Positions 34,179 through 47,700 of a stretch of DNA of 64,000 bases are shown here, in pieces (the stretch's first letter is position 1; each line of letters starts with the position of its first letter). The notes beneath the pieces are model-generated. The model did not search any database, was not told the DNA's origin, and worked only from the letters and a program-made list of their open reading frames with translations. The translations under genes were made by a program, and so were the position numbers. The stretch comes from Xanthostigma xanthostigma (Eukaryota; Arthropoda; Insecta; Raphidioptera; Raphidiidae). The stretch lies in assembly GCA_963575645.1 (NCBI GenBank), contig OY754467.1, positions 38,623,108 through 38,687,107 of the forward strand. Reading direction: 5' to 3'.

Positions 34179-35445
34179 GTGAGTTATTCGTTTTAAATTG
34201 AAAAAAGAAGTAAGGGACTTGGGTATAAGTTGTAGTTTTTAGCTGTCGTCAACTTTGTATATTTAATTGATTTGAATTATTAGGTTATAATTGTCTATTG
34301 CATTTTACTATCAGTGACTAAAAACATGGTACATGCATATTCGCACACATGCTAACTGATAAAACACTTTTTATTGTTACTAAATAATGCCGTAATTGAT
34401 TCATAAAGAAAAAAAGATAATCAAAAGGTGAATGGAATTGCTGCTTTATGTTGGCGCAGTAATAAAGCGCTTTTAAATATGCTGAATCTACAAAACTCAA
34501 TAATATACAAGAGACATGCGCACAAAATGCAACTATTAATTCTTAATATTTTTGGTAGATGGATGCACATTGGACATACCATATGTTTAATGGCATCACA
34601 GAACAGTAACAATTAATTGTTCTGTGAATGGCATATTATATAATTACAAACTCTAGTCTAATCCATGAAGGTTTAATTCAAAGACGGTTCCGAATTCCGA
34701 TAAATCCGTTCAAGGATTATCCCTGCTCTCTGGATAATAGGAAATAATGAACGGTAATAAAATATTAAAACATACTATTCGAAAATAAAATACACTCTGG
34801 AAAATATGAAAAATTGACAAAAATTCGACAGGCAGTGACGAATATATAAAAAAAGAAACAATGTTTTTACGAAAAAAAACACTTCATCACTCATATAATA
34901 TGCCTGCAACATGTAAATTGTAAAAACTTGATAGGCAAACAACAAAACATGTTATTTCTGTAGGCATAGATAATTTACGAAATACAGTTTATAACAGGGT
35001 TATAACGTGTTCTTAATTAAATTCGCAAATCGAATAAACTGCTTCTAGATAGCGCCGATTGTATATATTTTTGTGTTCATAAAATAGACAACTATTTGAC
35101 TAGAATTCATATACATGCTATAATATTATCAAATGACTTACCTTAATTTCCAATTTTCTGAATAAATACGACCTGAATCGCTAATGTCACTTTTATTGTT
35201 ATTGCCCGTGAAAAATAATTATTTTTTAAAGACATTTCCGGCCCCGCTGCCAATTGTTATCGCATTGAATTATTTAATCACATGTTTATATACATTAATC
35301 AGGATAATGAAATTACTCTGTTTTTATATTTCACAAAAAAATATCAACTATCAGGTCATTAACACAAAAAGTAAAATAATCCGCACCATAAGTTTACAGG
35401 ATTTGAACAAAATAAAAAATTTTAACCTCATAAAAAATGGTTGCA
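34179..35445. other. No further exon identified
   Basis: Several short open frames, none with a domain or paired splice sites in the phase needed to continue the exon at 33926. Confidence 0.4.
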
Positions 35446-35448
35446 TTA

Positions 35449-36572
35449 AGGCCCCCATACACCTCGTTCTTTTTTGGCAGTTTTAACCGCCGGGTAAAAC
35501 TGTACGGTTAAACACGAACAACGGCCATCCCCATACACCTCGTTCTTTTATGGCAGTTTTAACCGCACGGGTAAAACTGTACGGTTAATTTAAACACGAA
35601 CAACGGCCATATCCACACAGAGGCGTAGTTTCGTTCAGTTTTTCTGAAGTCGTGGCATCATTAATACGATCTGCTTTGATGGATCCTACGACAACGTTAG
35701 CAGTTGCAGCCGCAGTGGCTATAAAATTTAAATTTTCAAAAAGAAAACGTTCAAAATGGACTAAAGAATGGTTACTTAAACGCAGGCAATTTTCACACGT
35801 AAATCTTCTAAATGAATTACGACTAGAACCAGGAGATTGCTTTAATTTTCGATACAATTGTATGAATTGAACGAGCTGAAACTTGAACCTGGGGATTGGT
35901 TCAATTACCTGAGAATGGACGAACATACTTATTTTGAGTTATTATTAACCGTTAGAATGCTATGCGTCGCAAAAGCGCTGCGATCGTTTGTATCGAAAAT
36001 TGCGGCGCAGCGCAAAAACGCTGCGAGTATCAGTTTCAGTGTGTTGAGAGCTATTTTTTTTAGATTTTTTATTTTCTAAAAGAAATAAAATACAATAATA
36101 TTGATATTATTTTATGTTTAATAAACATTAATAAACAATATAATGCAAAAATAATTAATAAAATTGATTGATATTTGTCTAAATTAGAGTGTTTTATTTG
36201 ACACCATTATTTTTTCCTCTAAATTAATCAATATGTTTATAGCAATTTTCATTTATTTTTGTCAAAATTGCTTAGCACTAAAACGGTTAAAATATAAATC
36301 AATACTCAAACTAATTACAATCATTTAATTAATATGACTTATTTGCTGTACGTCGCACCACTGAATAAACACGTCGATTCTTATCGGAAAGCGCCACACA
36401 TTACGATTTAAAACGACAACCAGCAAACACGTCGTGTTTAAAATCAAGATTCGGCAGATAAAAAAACTGCCGTGTTTCATCGACAGTTTTTGCCCATACA
36501 CTTCGGTTTTGACCGACGTGTTTTATCGTGACGATGAAAACTGCCAAAAAAGAACGAGGTGTATGGGGGCCT
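35449..36572. mobile_element. PIF/Harbinger element (1124 bp), deleted, with duplicated left terminus
   Basis: Inverted termini AGGCCCCCATACACCTCG...CGAGGTGTATGGGGGCCT are flanked by TTA (35446-35448, 36573-36575). The first 76-80 bp are duplicated in tandem: CCATACACCTCGTTCTTTT occurs near 35454 and again near 35531, each followed by AAAACTGTACGGTTAA and CACGAACAACGGCCAT. The interior keeps an N-terminal transposase fragment. Confidence 0.9.
35730..36000 (+). pseudogene. PIF/Harbinger transposase N-terminal fragment
   Basis: KWTKEWLLKRRQFSHVNLLN, then a partly duplicated LRLEPGD/LKLEPGD segment, then WFNYLRMDEHTYFELL. This is the N-terminal pattern of Harbinger nucleases (W..EWL..R...G......L......F..F.RM....F..LL). 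Frame changes and the small internal duplication (about 35808-35905) show decay, and the DDE catalytic part is missing. Confidence 0.8.
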
Positions 36573-36575
36573 TTA

Positions 36576-37586
36576 CGCTACTTGTAGGTATAATATAATA
36601 TACTACGAGTTTTGCATGTTCATTTGAAATTAAATGATGCAAGAAATACAAATGCCCTATACCTATTATGTAGCATATTTTTTGATTACATAAATATCTT
36701 AATAGGGAAACTCGAATATTTTTAACGATATTCCAATGACGGCCAAACTAGGAACTAAAGCTTTTAAGTTTTAAATATAATGGCGTTGGAAACAGTAGTT
36801 GGTAAATAATCTGTTTTTTTAATGTAAGAATATTATGTCAAAATTTTAAATGTCAAGCTAATGTCATTTTTGATAGATCAATATTAGGTATAGGTATCTA
36901 GTCAGATAACGAGGTTTATTACTTATGAGTAGTGACTAGTGACATAACGAGTTTTACGAGTCAGAATATCATTGCGCACGAGTTATATAATTAATTAATT
37001 TTTTTTTGCAATTATTTTAGTTTTTCCACTCAACATGAAGAATTCAATTTTTTCTAGTATGGTAATAATGAATTTTATATTACGGTATTTGCTGTCATCC
37101 CTCTAATATTTTTGGCAGTTCAATTGTGTAGCGAACGCCATAGGTAGCTCATAAAAATTATTGTTCGCGTTTACTTTTGTTTTTCATTATAACACTAGTG
37201 CATTATGGATCACTTAACATGCCTGCATACCACGAAGTCTGTAACTAGGAGACGGACCGTTTTCTGCCGCACGCGAGATGGCGCTGTTGTCACTACCTGG
37301 GAAAAATTCTGTTATTTCCACTTGTTTTCGCCCTAGTTATCTAAGACCAAAGTTGATTAACTTCACAGACACTACACACATGTAAGCCATGAACGTGTGT
37401 GCGTTACCCAGTAGCTGACGTCATATTGGTTCATGCGACAGATATCGATCCATCACAACGCTGGAGCCGGGTGTCCCGGTTACAGAGTTCATGCTGCGTA
37501 CATAATATATAAAGCAGCTATTCTACAGAGGGTTTGACAAAAAATAAATAAAATCTAACCACTTCTATAAGTCATGCAATTGCAGA
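36576..37586. other. No gene seen
   Basis: AT-rich sequence between two transposons. Confidence 0.4.
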
Positions 37587-38148
37587 CAGAGGCGGCCTTA
37601 CCCATTGCGAGGCTCCAGGCAGCAGGTCTTTGCGAGGCTCCAGGCAGCAGGTCTTTGCGAGGCTCCAGGCAGCAGGTCTTTGCGAGGCCGTTTGTCCTTC
37701 GTAAAAATTATGTGATGCGAAAGTAGGTCTGAATTAAGTTGTGAATTATATTATCAGACAACACTGCGGCTGTCCTGATTGTTAGGCTATATTTAAGAAA
37801 AAATCAAATGCCGCTGTCGGGCCCAACAATCAAGACAGCCGCAGTGTTGTCTGATATAATTCACAACTTAATTGTTGTGAATATTCTGTGGACTACGGGA
37901 GGTAAAAATCATTATTTATCTAATAATCTGTCCACCAAAACTCAAAACAATCTTGAACTTTATTTTAATTTACCGTTATGTTATAACCTTAATAAATAAT
38001 ATTAAGGATCAAAGTCAAAAGTTTTAAATAAAAAAATATAGTTAAAAAATCTATATTTTTTAAAATTTGCTTGGGTGTTGCGCGAGGCCCCTGCAAGAGC
38101 GAGGCCCCGGGCGATTGCCCTGTTCGCCACCCCCTAAGGCCGCCGCTG
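37587..38148. mobile_element. hAT-like element (about 562 bp) with internal minisatellite and foldback
   Basis: Ends CAGAGGCGGCCTTACC and CTAAGGCCGCCGCTG are inverted repeats of hAT style. Flanks ATTGCAGA and ATTTAAAG match only partly, so the duplication is decayed or the ends are slightly off. Inside lie a 25-bp minisatellite (37600-37687) and a foldback (37738-37872). Confidence 0.7.
37600..37687. repeat. 25-bp minisatellite, about 3.5 copies
   Basis: Unit TGCGAGGCTCCAGGCAGCAG plus GTCTT, repeated almost without change. Confidence 0.9.
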
Positions 38149-38790
38149 ATTTAAAGGATAATACTCAGGTTTTTATATAAAAAGGAAACAAAAAGCAACC
38201 AAACTGAAAATACAAATTAATTCAAGACGTAAGCAAAATATACAAAACAGCATGCGAGCTAATTACTGAGCCTTTTAAAAATAAAAAATTTAAATCTAAA
38301 AACGTAGTGTAATCGTGGAGTACAAAACTAAATATTTACTTCATTTGAAGGAAATACAATTTTTAAAACTAATTAGAATTAATCTAATAAAGAACAAGTG
38401 CGTTTGTTGGCAAGTTTTGAACTACTAAAGTGTATGTTAATAACACGGAACTCCTCGAACGAAATTGAATATTTGTCGGTAAAATTATCGGAGTGTTACG
38501 ACTGTTTGAACTTGGTTGTAGGTTCAAAGACTCCGAGAATTTGATCAACAAACACGCAGTTGCGTCCGAGAAGTTCTGTAGTGCCTTAAGAATTAGTTTG
38601 GGCTTAACTCATTCATATTCTCACTTTGGTTAACCCTATAAACAGAATTGTCGAAAATAATACATGAAGTTTATTAAAAAACATGTGACTTACAGTCCAT
38701 AAAATTAGAAATATGCATATTTTTCTACAATTAATACTTGTATCGTGTTTAAAAAAAAACGTGTCATTTGCTTATTAAAATAATAATTTC
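38149..38790. other. PARN downstream region
   Basis: No gene seen. Includes the likely 3' UTR and 3' flank of PARN, which is read leftward. Confidence 0.4.
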
Positions 38791-41700
38791 TTAGTCCCAT
38801 TCATCAGATTCGTCAAACGATTTTTCGGTATCTTTTTTTGCAGATTTTCCTTTGTACTTTTTTTTATTGCCAGGTTCAAATACTGAAATAAAAATTAAAA
38901 CTCAATGAACTATTTACGAGAAGCTGAAAATGTTTTAGTTGACAGAGCGATTGTAATCGTAAATAAATAAAACAAAATGGATGTTTTACATCATTTAATA
39001 GGGATATTTTATGTACATCAAAATATTAAATATTTTACAAAAAAAGATCACTACTCAATAAAATAGTGCAATAGCTTCTTCGTATCTCACTAAACGACGT
39101 ATATTATCTACTATTATTTTAAATTAGTGGAGGCTTTCAGATATTTTTTCATTATCGATTTTATTTCATGAAAAATCAATTCTCACGACCATTTGATTTC
39201 AGAAGTGTTTCAAGGAATTGTTTTCACAAATTTCGATTTTTTAAAGTTTACTACGTGCAATGTCCTGAATACCAGCCTTTTTCATAATAATATGTGCAAA
39301 TGCATGCACCAACAAAATGATTCCTTCTACTTAAAAACTACACAATAAAATGAAAAAGGTTTTGTTTTGGTTTCAAATTCCACTAATTTCTTTACAAGGT
39401 TTTAAGTATCCGAAACTAACATTTTAATGGAATGGGCAAATTATTTTTAAAATGAAACAAAGCAATTAAAAAACTTAGTTTTTGTTGCAATAGGGTGTCC
39501 TTAAAACGCGTGAAGTACGGTTCCTCAAAAAGGATATTTCTTAAAATTAACATTTCTTAAAAAAAAGACCACGTGTCTAAAATAATGAGTATCAAAATTA
39601 TCAAAAAATATAGAAAAAATTATAAGCATCACACTCAAGGGCGTAGATGTAGATATGAGGGGGTAATTACCCCCCTCAGGATTCATCAGGACCGCAGGTA
39701 CCCACCACAAGAAACGAAAAAAGGGAAATTACCCCCGCTCCCCCAGTATTCATCAGGACCGCAGACACCCAGCCACAACAAACGAAAAAGACTTTTTAGT
39801 TGCGGAAATGAAAGGATCTTTTTTTGCTCTTAAATTGTGCACCCGACAAAATTTTTCAAGTTAGGTTATTAAAAAAAAAAGTCATTCGTGGTTATAAAAT
39901 ATTACAAAAATATTGATTTTTTTGCTTTACTCCCCCCTCAGAAAAAAAATCTACGCCATTGATCACATATTATCAAAAATATAACGTTCATAAAAATTAA
40001 ATAAAATGCAAATATTCATCTATCGAACGTAAAAGTACCATTTGTGCCATTTTCCGGTATCTTTGGTTCAAGGAATTTTTTAACAAATCAAATACTAAGC
40101 TTCGAACGTATTTTAAATTAAAACAGAATACTGTTTACGTAACATAAAGCTACAATAAGGAGCAAAATACACTCGAAAAAATCTAACAAGTTACCATTTA
40201 CTGACGAAGAACTTTTCTTTGATGTCTCTGCAACTGCTTCCTGTTCTGGAGCGCTTTCCAAATTTGATCCACCCTGCGATGATTTACTGTAAAAACACAG
40301 AAAACAAAATATTAAGCAGGGTTACAGTTGGGGCTGCCACCCCTCTGGACGTGATTCAATCTTCAAGTTTGACGAGTTAATGTCACAATACGCATGACGA
40401 CAGATGTTGAAATGCATTTTTATAATGTAAGAAGGCACACGTCTACTATTTCCGAAAAAAACATTATTTCAGCAATAAATCAAATTTTGTCGCAAAATTA
40501 TTGCATTTTTATCTTTCTATTTTGAAATAATCGAGAAAACGCTTGTGACGTCACGCCTTAGTGACAGCTGACAGATGTTGTATTTATAGGTGCAGGGCTG
40601 TGGTTCAGAGGTATTTTTTAGAAAGGTATGAAAATTTAGTTACTGATATGATTTATATTGAGTATTTTCGGAAAACTAGGTACTTAATAGTAAAAATACT
40701 AGTTTTCTTTAGTTGCAAGTTAACTACCCTCAAAAATAGCGTATGACATACGTGTTATAAAATATCACAAAAAAACGAATAAACAACAAATTAACTAATT
40801 AAATGATGCTGAAGTGAATAATCGCAACAAAAATTTAAGCGACATGGTGATTATTTACTTCAAGTGTTTATATTCTCTTCAATTTAAGAAGGCGTGACGT
40901 CATTCGGTGTTTCAGTCAACATGGCCAATTGCAGTATTTTACACTATTATTTTACTAAAAATCTTATTAATCTCAATGTTTATATTAACACTGGGTAATT
41001 TTTAGAATCCTTTCAACATATATTTTTCTCTAAAATCATTTGTTCTTTGATTTTTTTATACAGATTGTATCAAATCAAAACGGTTCATAGAACATTCTGT
41101 GTGTAAGACAGAGACGATATATAAAGCACTAAAGCAGTAAGTAAGAATGAGATAAATGATCGCTAATATATAGTTACTGTGGTTACGTAAATAAATAATT
41201 ACGTACACTGTAAATCTTTTTACCAATTTATCAATTAAAACAACTAAACTGTAATATTAATTCGTATTATTATTTATATCTGGTACAAAAGTTTTAACCA
41301 TTTAATTATTTGGATTTTTTCCTGAACAGTATAAATAGCCATTTTATCAGTAATTTCACTAGTGAATACTGACATTTGATAAAATTGTGATTTTTACTGT
41401 CTAAAAACAAAGACGATACTATCAGATTGTATAACCATAGTAACTATAAGCGATCATTTATCTCATTCTTACTTACTGCTTTAGTGCTTTATATAATATC
41501 GTCACTGTCTTATACACAGAATGTTCTATGGACCGTTTTGATTTGATACAATCTGTATACTGTCATCATGCCTATTCTTGGAGTTTCAGCCGAAGCGTGT
41601 GAAAATTCTGTCACTCGCCCGAATAGCAGACAGGTAGAAAAAACGCTTAAAAATTCTTAAGCAAATGAAAAATATTATTTTAAATGTCAATCTCGTTTCA

Positions 41701-44700
41701 ATAAAAATTATTTCATATAATTAAGAATATTAAAATATCGCATTGCGATTCCCCCTGAATAATATCAAAGACGATAGAAGTTAATTGGGATAGTATATTA
41801 GTGTAATAATTTGATTAAACTTAATCTGCGTTTTCCTCCCTTTATCTTCGGGTTTAGAGTCTTGTAAAAATGGCAATCCTACTTAGAGACACAGACAAAC
41901 GTTAGAATAGTGGAAAGTACTTACAATTTTTTTTACACCACTTCGCGACTTTTTCACTTAAAAAATACGAATATTAATAATTCTAAAACCATACCGATTA
42001 TTTGTAAACCTTTCAGTATTCTGCAGTAAACAGAAATCTAATTCAATAATTACATTTTGAATAAACACGAAATAAACAATGTTTTCCTATATTTGACTGT
42101 GACCTTACATTAATTGACTAGCTATTTTTAATATACTTACTTTTTACTGAGATTGTGTTTTCTTTTCCTAGCGTCTTTCGACGAAAATAAACTTGTCAGC
42201 TTCGAAATCGTGTTTTGTTCTTCCATTGGCTTATTACTATTCTGTAATATTTTTTTGTAACTAGAATACGTCATGAGAGTATATTCTTCCCTACGTGGCA
42301 TTCTTTCTAATACACGTTTTACTTCTTCTTTGTTATTTAAAACTATGTATGCACTAGTATCTGAAATCCACGCTGTGTAGATATGAGCTACGGAAAAAAA
42401 ATCTCATTTGAACTATCGCTGCGGTGGAGTGGAGGGGCAGCCTTTATTAAACTCAGAATTTTAGTTCATAATAGAGGCGCCGCAATCACGAAAGCAACTG
42501 TAAGACAGACAAAAACGTTCAAATCTCAACCACATTTGCTCACGGGGGAAGTGAAACTTCTTCCGAAATTATTTACTTTAGCTGAAATTATAGAATGGTT
42601 TATACCAGGCCTGGGCAAATGGCGGCCCGCGGGCCGGATCCGGTCCGCAGCACAATTTTGTCCGGCCCGCGAAGCATTTGATAAATTTTAGAAAAATAGT
42701 AAAGAACAGACGAAAATCCTTTTTTTTTTGCTCTCCAAATGCGGAAATAGAATGTGAGGACCTTTTTTTTTGCTCTTCAAATGCGGAAATAGAATGTGAG
42801 GACCTTTTTTTTTTTTGCTCTCCAAATGCGGAAATAGAATGTGAGGGCCTTTTTTTTTTGCTCTCTTAATGCGGAAATACAATGTGAGGATCTTTTTTTT
42901 TTTGCTCTGCCAATTTTTGGCCCGCGGTCAAATTTTTATCAGCTATACGGCCCGCGGTCGAATTTTCATCAGCAATGTAGCCCGCCGATCAAAAGATTTG
43001 CCCGCCCCTAGTTTATACCATGCATGCGCTGACATACACATTTATGTTTTTGTATATACGTGCATAGTATAGCTATACTGATAAATAAAATTGAAGTGTC
43101 TGTTTGTAATGTCAAAATAACAGTTTTTTACTAAATGTATATGAAAGTATATACGGCACTTATAACAAAAAAAAAAAACAATATTTAAAGTTTTTGTGTC
43201 TGTCTGTTTGTTCCTGCAAATCTCCCAAGCGACTGGACCGATTTTGACGGAACTTTTACTGGCCGATAGCTAATGTTATAAGGAGTAACTTAGGCTAAAA
43301 AAAATAGAGACTTCTTTTCGTAAACTCTGCGAACTGAACAAACATTTTGTCTGCACCCGGCTAATAAGGTATTCACAGGAACAGTTCATTGTATGTTAAA
43401 GCAGAGATGCTACTGCCCGTTTCAAATCACAATCGAGTAATTATAAACAAGGTTTTTAGAGATCCAAAAATATATAATCACTTACTTGGAGAAAACAATC
43501 TATTTAGGTGATCGTTCGACCAATATTTTGGAAACGTCATATGCATAACATGTTCTCTTGAGGGGTTTGCTAAAAGAAAAAAAGTATACTAAGCCTTGCG
43601 AATTCTTTTCTTATTATTACAGTCACAGGCATACGCAGGAGGGCGAGGGCAGCTATGAAAGGAAGATTTGAAAAGTGTCTGTCTGGATATCCGTACCGAG
43701 CAGATTTGAATACAGTTTTTTTTTTTAACTTTTTACCCTTCGATAGTATAATTCTTGAGAAGGTTTATGTCTATACGAATTGGCTGGCTGCCAAATGGAT
43801 TGATTGCAAATTGGATTAAAGTAAAGCTTATGCCAAAAGCAGTGTCAAATATAATATTATCCCCAGTAATTATAAATCGCGGGCAGTTAATTAGAAATGT
43901 CATCGAACGAGCAGTCAGTAACATATTAACTAATTATAAATTCAAGCGAACAAAGGCGTGTACCCTGATAGACCCAGATGGGGCATCGGGTAATTAAATA
44001 CAGAAAAATTCACGAATTGTTACTGACCATCGGCGCCTAAAATTCCCCGAATTGAACTTAGAACTGGATTAGCATTTATACGATCTGAATGCAGTATGAT
44101 CACCGGATACCCATTTTACTCTGGTAACTCTGCCCCCCCCCCCCCCCCCGGAACAGAGTTCTGCGTACACCGTTGATAATGGTACTTACGATCTGGTCCC
44201 ACAATATTAATATAGCCTATATCAGCCAGTTTTTGTATGAATATTCTGTAAAAATAATAATAAATATTTTTTTTAAATCTTTATAGAGTGCTTACATTCA
44301 AAGACTACTGACGTCATCGTGCTCAGACGTATTTATGTATTCTACCTATGAAGGGGTGGATAAATTACAAAATAATATTTTAACAAAAAGTAACTACATT
44401 GTTCTGCAGGAAATGGAAACTGTAGAAACGTAACGAAACCCAAAAAGCATTTGAAAAATACTGTTATTTCTTCTATAGAATTGATTAGTGTTATTATTAA
44501 ACTATTAGTTGAAGAGTCTCCTACTATAATTTTTACTGGACAAAAATGTTTTAAACTTTTTTTTTTCCTACGCTAAAATCTCGTTTATCCGGCCTTCGAT
44601 CAACTCTGAGCCTTTGCGTTATCCGAGACAACGGACTGTTTGAGCACTCAGATATCAGATATAATGCAAGTGACCTCTTGTTAATGAAATGGTGGCGAGA

Positions 44701-47700
44701 TATTACAGCTAAAAAACGAATGAGCAGGTTGAAACAGTGCTCTATCAGGGACTTTCTTTTTATTTTTCGTGTTATCCGAGTTTTCACTTATCCGAGGTAT
44801 CTCCTCCCCACATTACCTCGGATAAACGAGGTTTTACTATATTTAAAAAAATTCCGAAAATCACAAACAAATTTTACTTACTTATTCAAATATGACTTCA
44901 AGACTTTCGAATCTGCCAGAATTGGTTGTTCTTCATTTGCTTTCTTACCTTTAAAAATTAATTAAATTTTTTTTAATTGAACCGTCATCAAAAAGAGCCC
45001 ACAAAAAGATAAAAATAATAAAATCTTGAGGCCGGTGCCAATTTACTTACAATTTTGTTTTATATACTTTTCTTAAATCGGTACTGACTTCAAAATTTTA
45101 TTATTTCTTTCAATTTAGTGGCTTTTCTTTAAGGAGGTAAATTAAAACAAAATGTTTTATCTAGCTTTAAACTACTGAACCAATTTAATTAAAAATTATA
45201 TGAAACCATTCCATCATCTTTCTGAACACAATGACTTCGAAATTATTCAAATCGGTTAACCCGTTGAAAAGTGAAGACTGAAATGTTATACATGTGGGCG
45301 TCGAACCTATAATCTATTTTTTTTTTTTTTAGCAGATTAAAAATATGGCTGTCTACAGGCTATACATTAAATAAATATTTTGACAACTAACCTAAATAAT
45401 TCGCCATTGTAATAAAACACAGTCCGGTAATAAATGCATCAAAAGCTGCCTCATGATATTTGTCTTCACCTCTGAGATATCCTTTTGCGTTCTTTTCTAT
45501 AGCTGTAAATCCAGATTTATAATTTATTAGCGGTCCGTCCCGATTTCGCCGCGAAGGTGGAAAAATTCAGGTTCGTGTCCCGACAGTGACATTGTTTGAA
45601 AAATATTTTTTTCTAATATAGCATTGTATCAATGACAATGTTAATAGCAAACTTTTGCTAGATATTTTAATTATAATTTATACGCTAAAATAAATCAATT
45701 AAGACGGTTCTACTTGACGAAAATACTAAAATGGTGGTAACTTTTAAAATGTTGAAAACATTATTTCAATATCTTTAAATTCAACGAAGATATTCAATTT
45801 TTTGTACGTGGGATCGCAAACAACAGTGATCGACGTCTGGTTGGGCATTTTGATGCTCTGCGTTACGATGTATCATATTAGTAGTTATCGCTTGTAAACG
45901 CTTTTGAGTAAATGCGCATGCGTCGTCAGTTTGCGGACGGTTCGGGATCGTTTATCAAATAACTAACTTAAGGTTATACGCTCTCGACCGTTTTAGTAAA
46001 AACTGCGTCCGTATTTTGTTGTAATAAAAAGATGTTATATGACTTGGTAAATTTATTATTTCTTATGGAAATATTATATCCTGTTGATCATAGCTTTATT
46101 TTTTAATATTTAAGAAATAATATTTAAACATTTGATATAATATCATAAAGTTGTGACTTTAGCAGTATATTTAATTAAGCTCAGTGTACACGAATGATTT
46201 TATCTTACGTTTTGGTTTTAAAAACCTTTGAACCGTTAGACGTATAGTTTTTGAGTTATTGGATATTAAATGCAGTTTTTAATACACGGTAAATGAGATA
46301 ATATCCAATTTTTAAGTTTTAGTTATAAGCTACGTCAAAAAAATTATTTAATAAAAACAAAATTTATGAAAAACTTTTCGTGTAATCTGGTTTTCATGGT
46401 GACATAATTCAAATCTAGAAAATAGAGATTTTGAGAGTTGTTTCGAAAATTTTTAATTAACATATCTCCAAAACGACACGGGAAAGTTTAGTTTTTTTTA
46501 ATTTTTACGTTATCTAAAATTTGTCTATAGCCAATTTGGTTTAATCTTATTTTTATATACACTGCCGGTCAGTCTTCTCATTTATCATTGTGTTAAAAAT
46601 CGCATTTTTAATAATTAATAACTTGAAAACTAGACGGTCTATGTTTTTTAAAAAATGCAGTTGAATGTATGAGATATCCATAATTAACATATTAAAATTT
46701 CAGCGTATTATCTATACATTGCTCTATCGGGCGTATATAATTAAAAAATTGATGCAGCCGTCATTTGTACTTTTTTCAAACCATGGAAATATGAATACGT
46801 GGAGATTTATTAGACCGTCATATTATCATAATTCAAAAATTCAATACAGATCATATAATTTTTGCTTTACATTTTTAAAATGAAATAATTAAATTATTAA
46901 CTATAAAAAGTATTTACAGTAAAAATTTACGTCATTTTATATAGTTCTTTTGCCTAAACTACAAATGGTGGCTTGTTTCACTTTAAATGTAATTATTATT
47001 TACATACCGACTGTTGGAATAGTAAATGGCGATTTTTCAAAACTATTCAATAGTGATTCCAACACTGTCGAATCTATGAGATCTTTAAAGGCTTCAGTAC
47101 TCGCCATTAATTTAGTATCAATTAATCTGAAAAATGAATATTTTCCGAACATCAAAATTTTGATAGGTTTGTATTTTCTAGAGATTTTGCTAGCTTTAAA
47201 GCTGCGTACAAACTAAAGACCCAACGCGACCAAAGGCACATGTCAGAAATTTGGAATCGTCTTGAACTGCTATTCGACTATGCTTTATTTAATAGTGAGA
47301 CTTCTACAGTGAAGGTAAATCCGGAAGACAATTAAACGAAATGATAGATATAAAGCACAATCGACAGCTGACACATTATTTATGAGCTACACGACTCATC
47401 TGGTTGACACTGCCATCTGTGATCGGCAGACAAAGTAGTCAAGAAGTTTCACTGTCACCGTGTGATCTTTAGCGGATACTAGGCTTTTTTGTGGTTTATC
47501 AACAGTTTTATATTTTATCTACCTAGTTAAAATAAACGAATAAGTTTTATTAAATACCTGGGGAACAGGCAATTTGTCATCTCTTTAAATTCTCGATAGG
47601 TATCTGGGATGGGGTATAAAAATTGGTTAATGGTGTGCACTATATCTAACAAGATATTATGTCCAACTACCAGTTTTCTCTGAAATAAATAAACATTAAT

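Noticed and set aside
34428..34616. 62-codon frame downstream of the isolated exon
   Set aside because: No acceptor in the phase needed to join 34178; the ATG context is poor and no domain is seen.
43755..43997. 80-codon plus-strand frame in PARN intron 9
   Set aside because: Antisense to the gene, no domain, and overlaps another open frame on the opposite strand.
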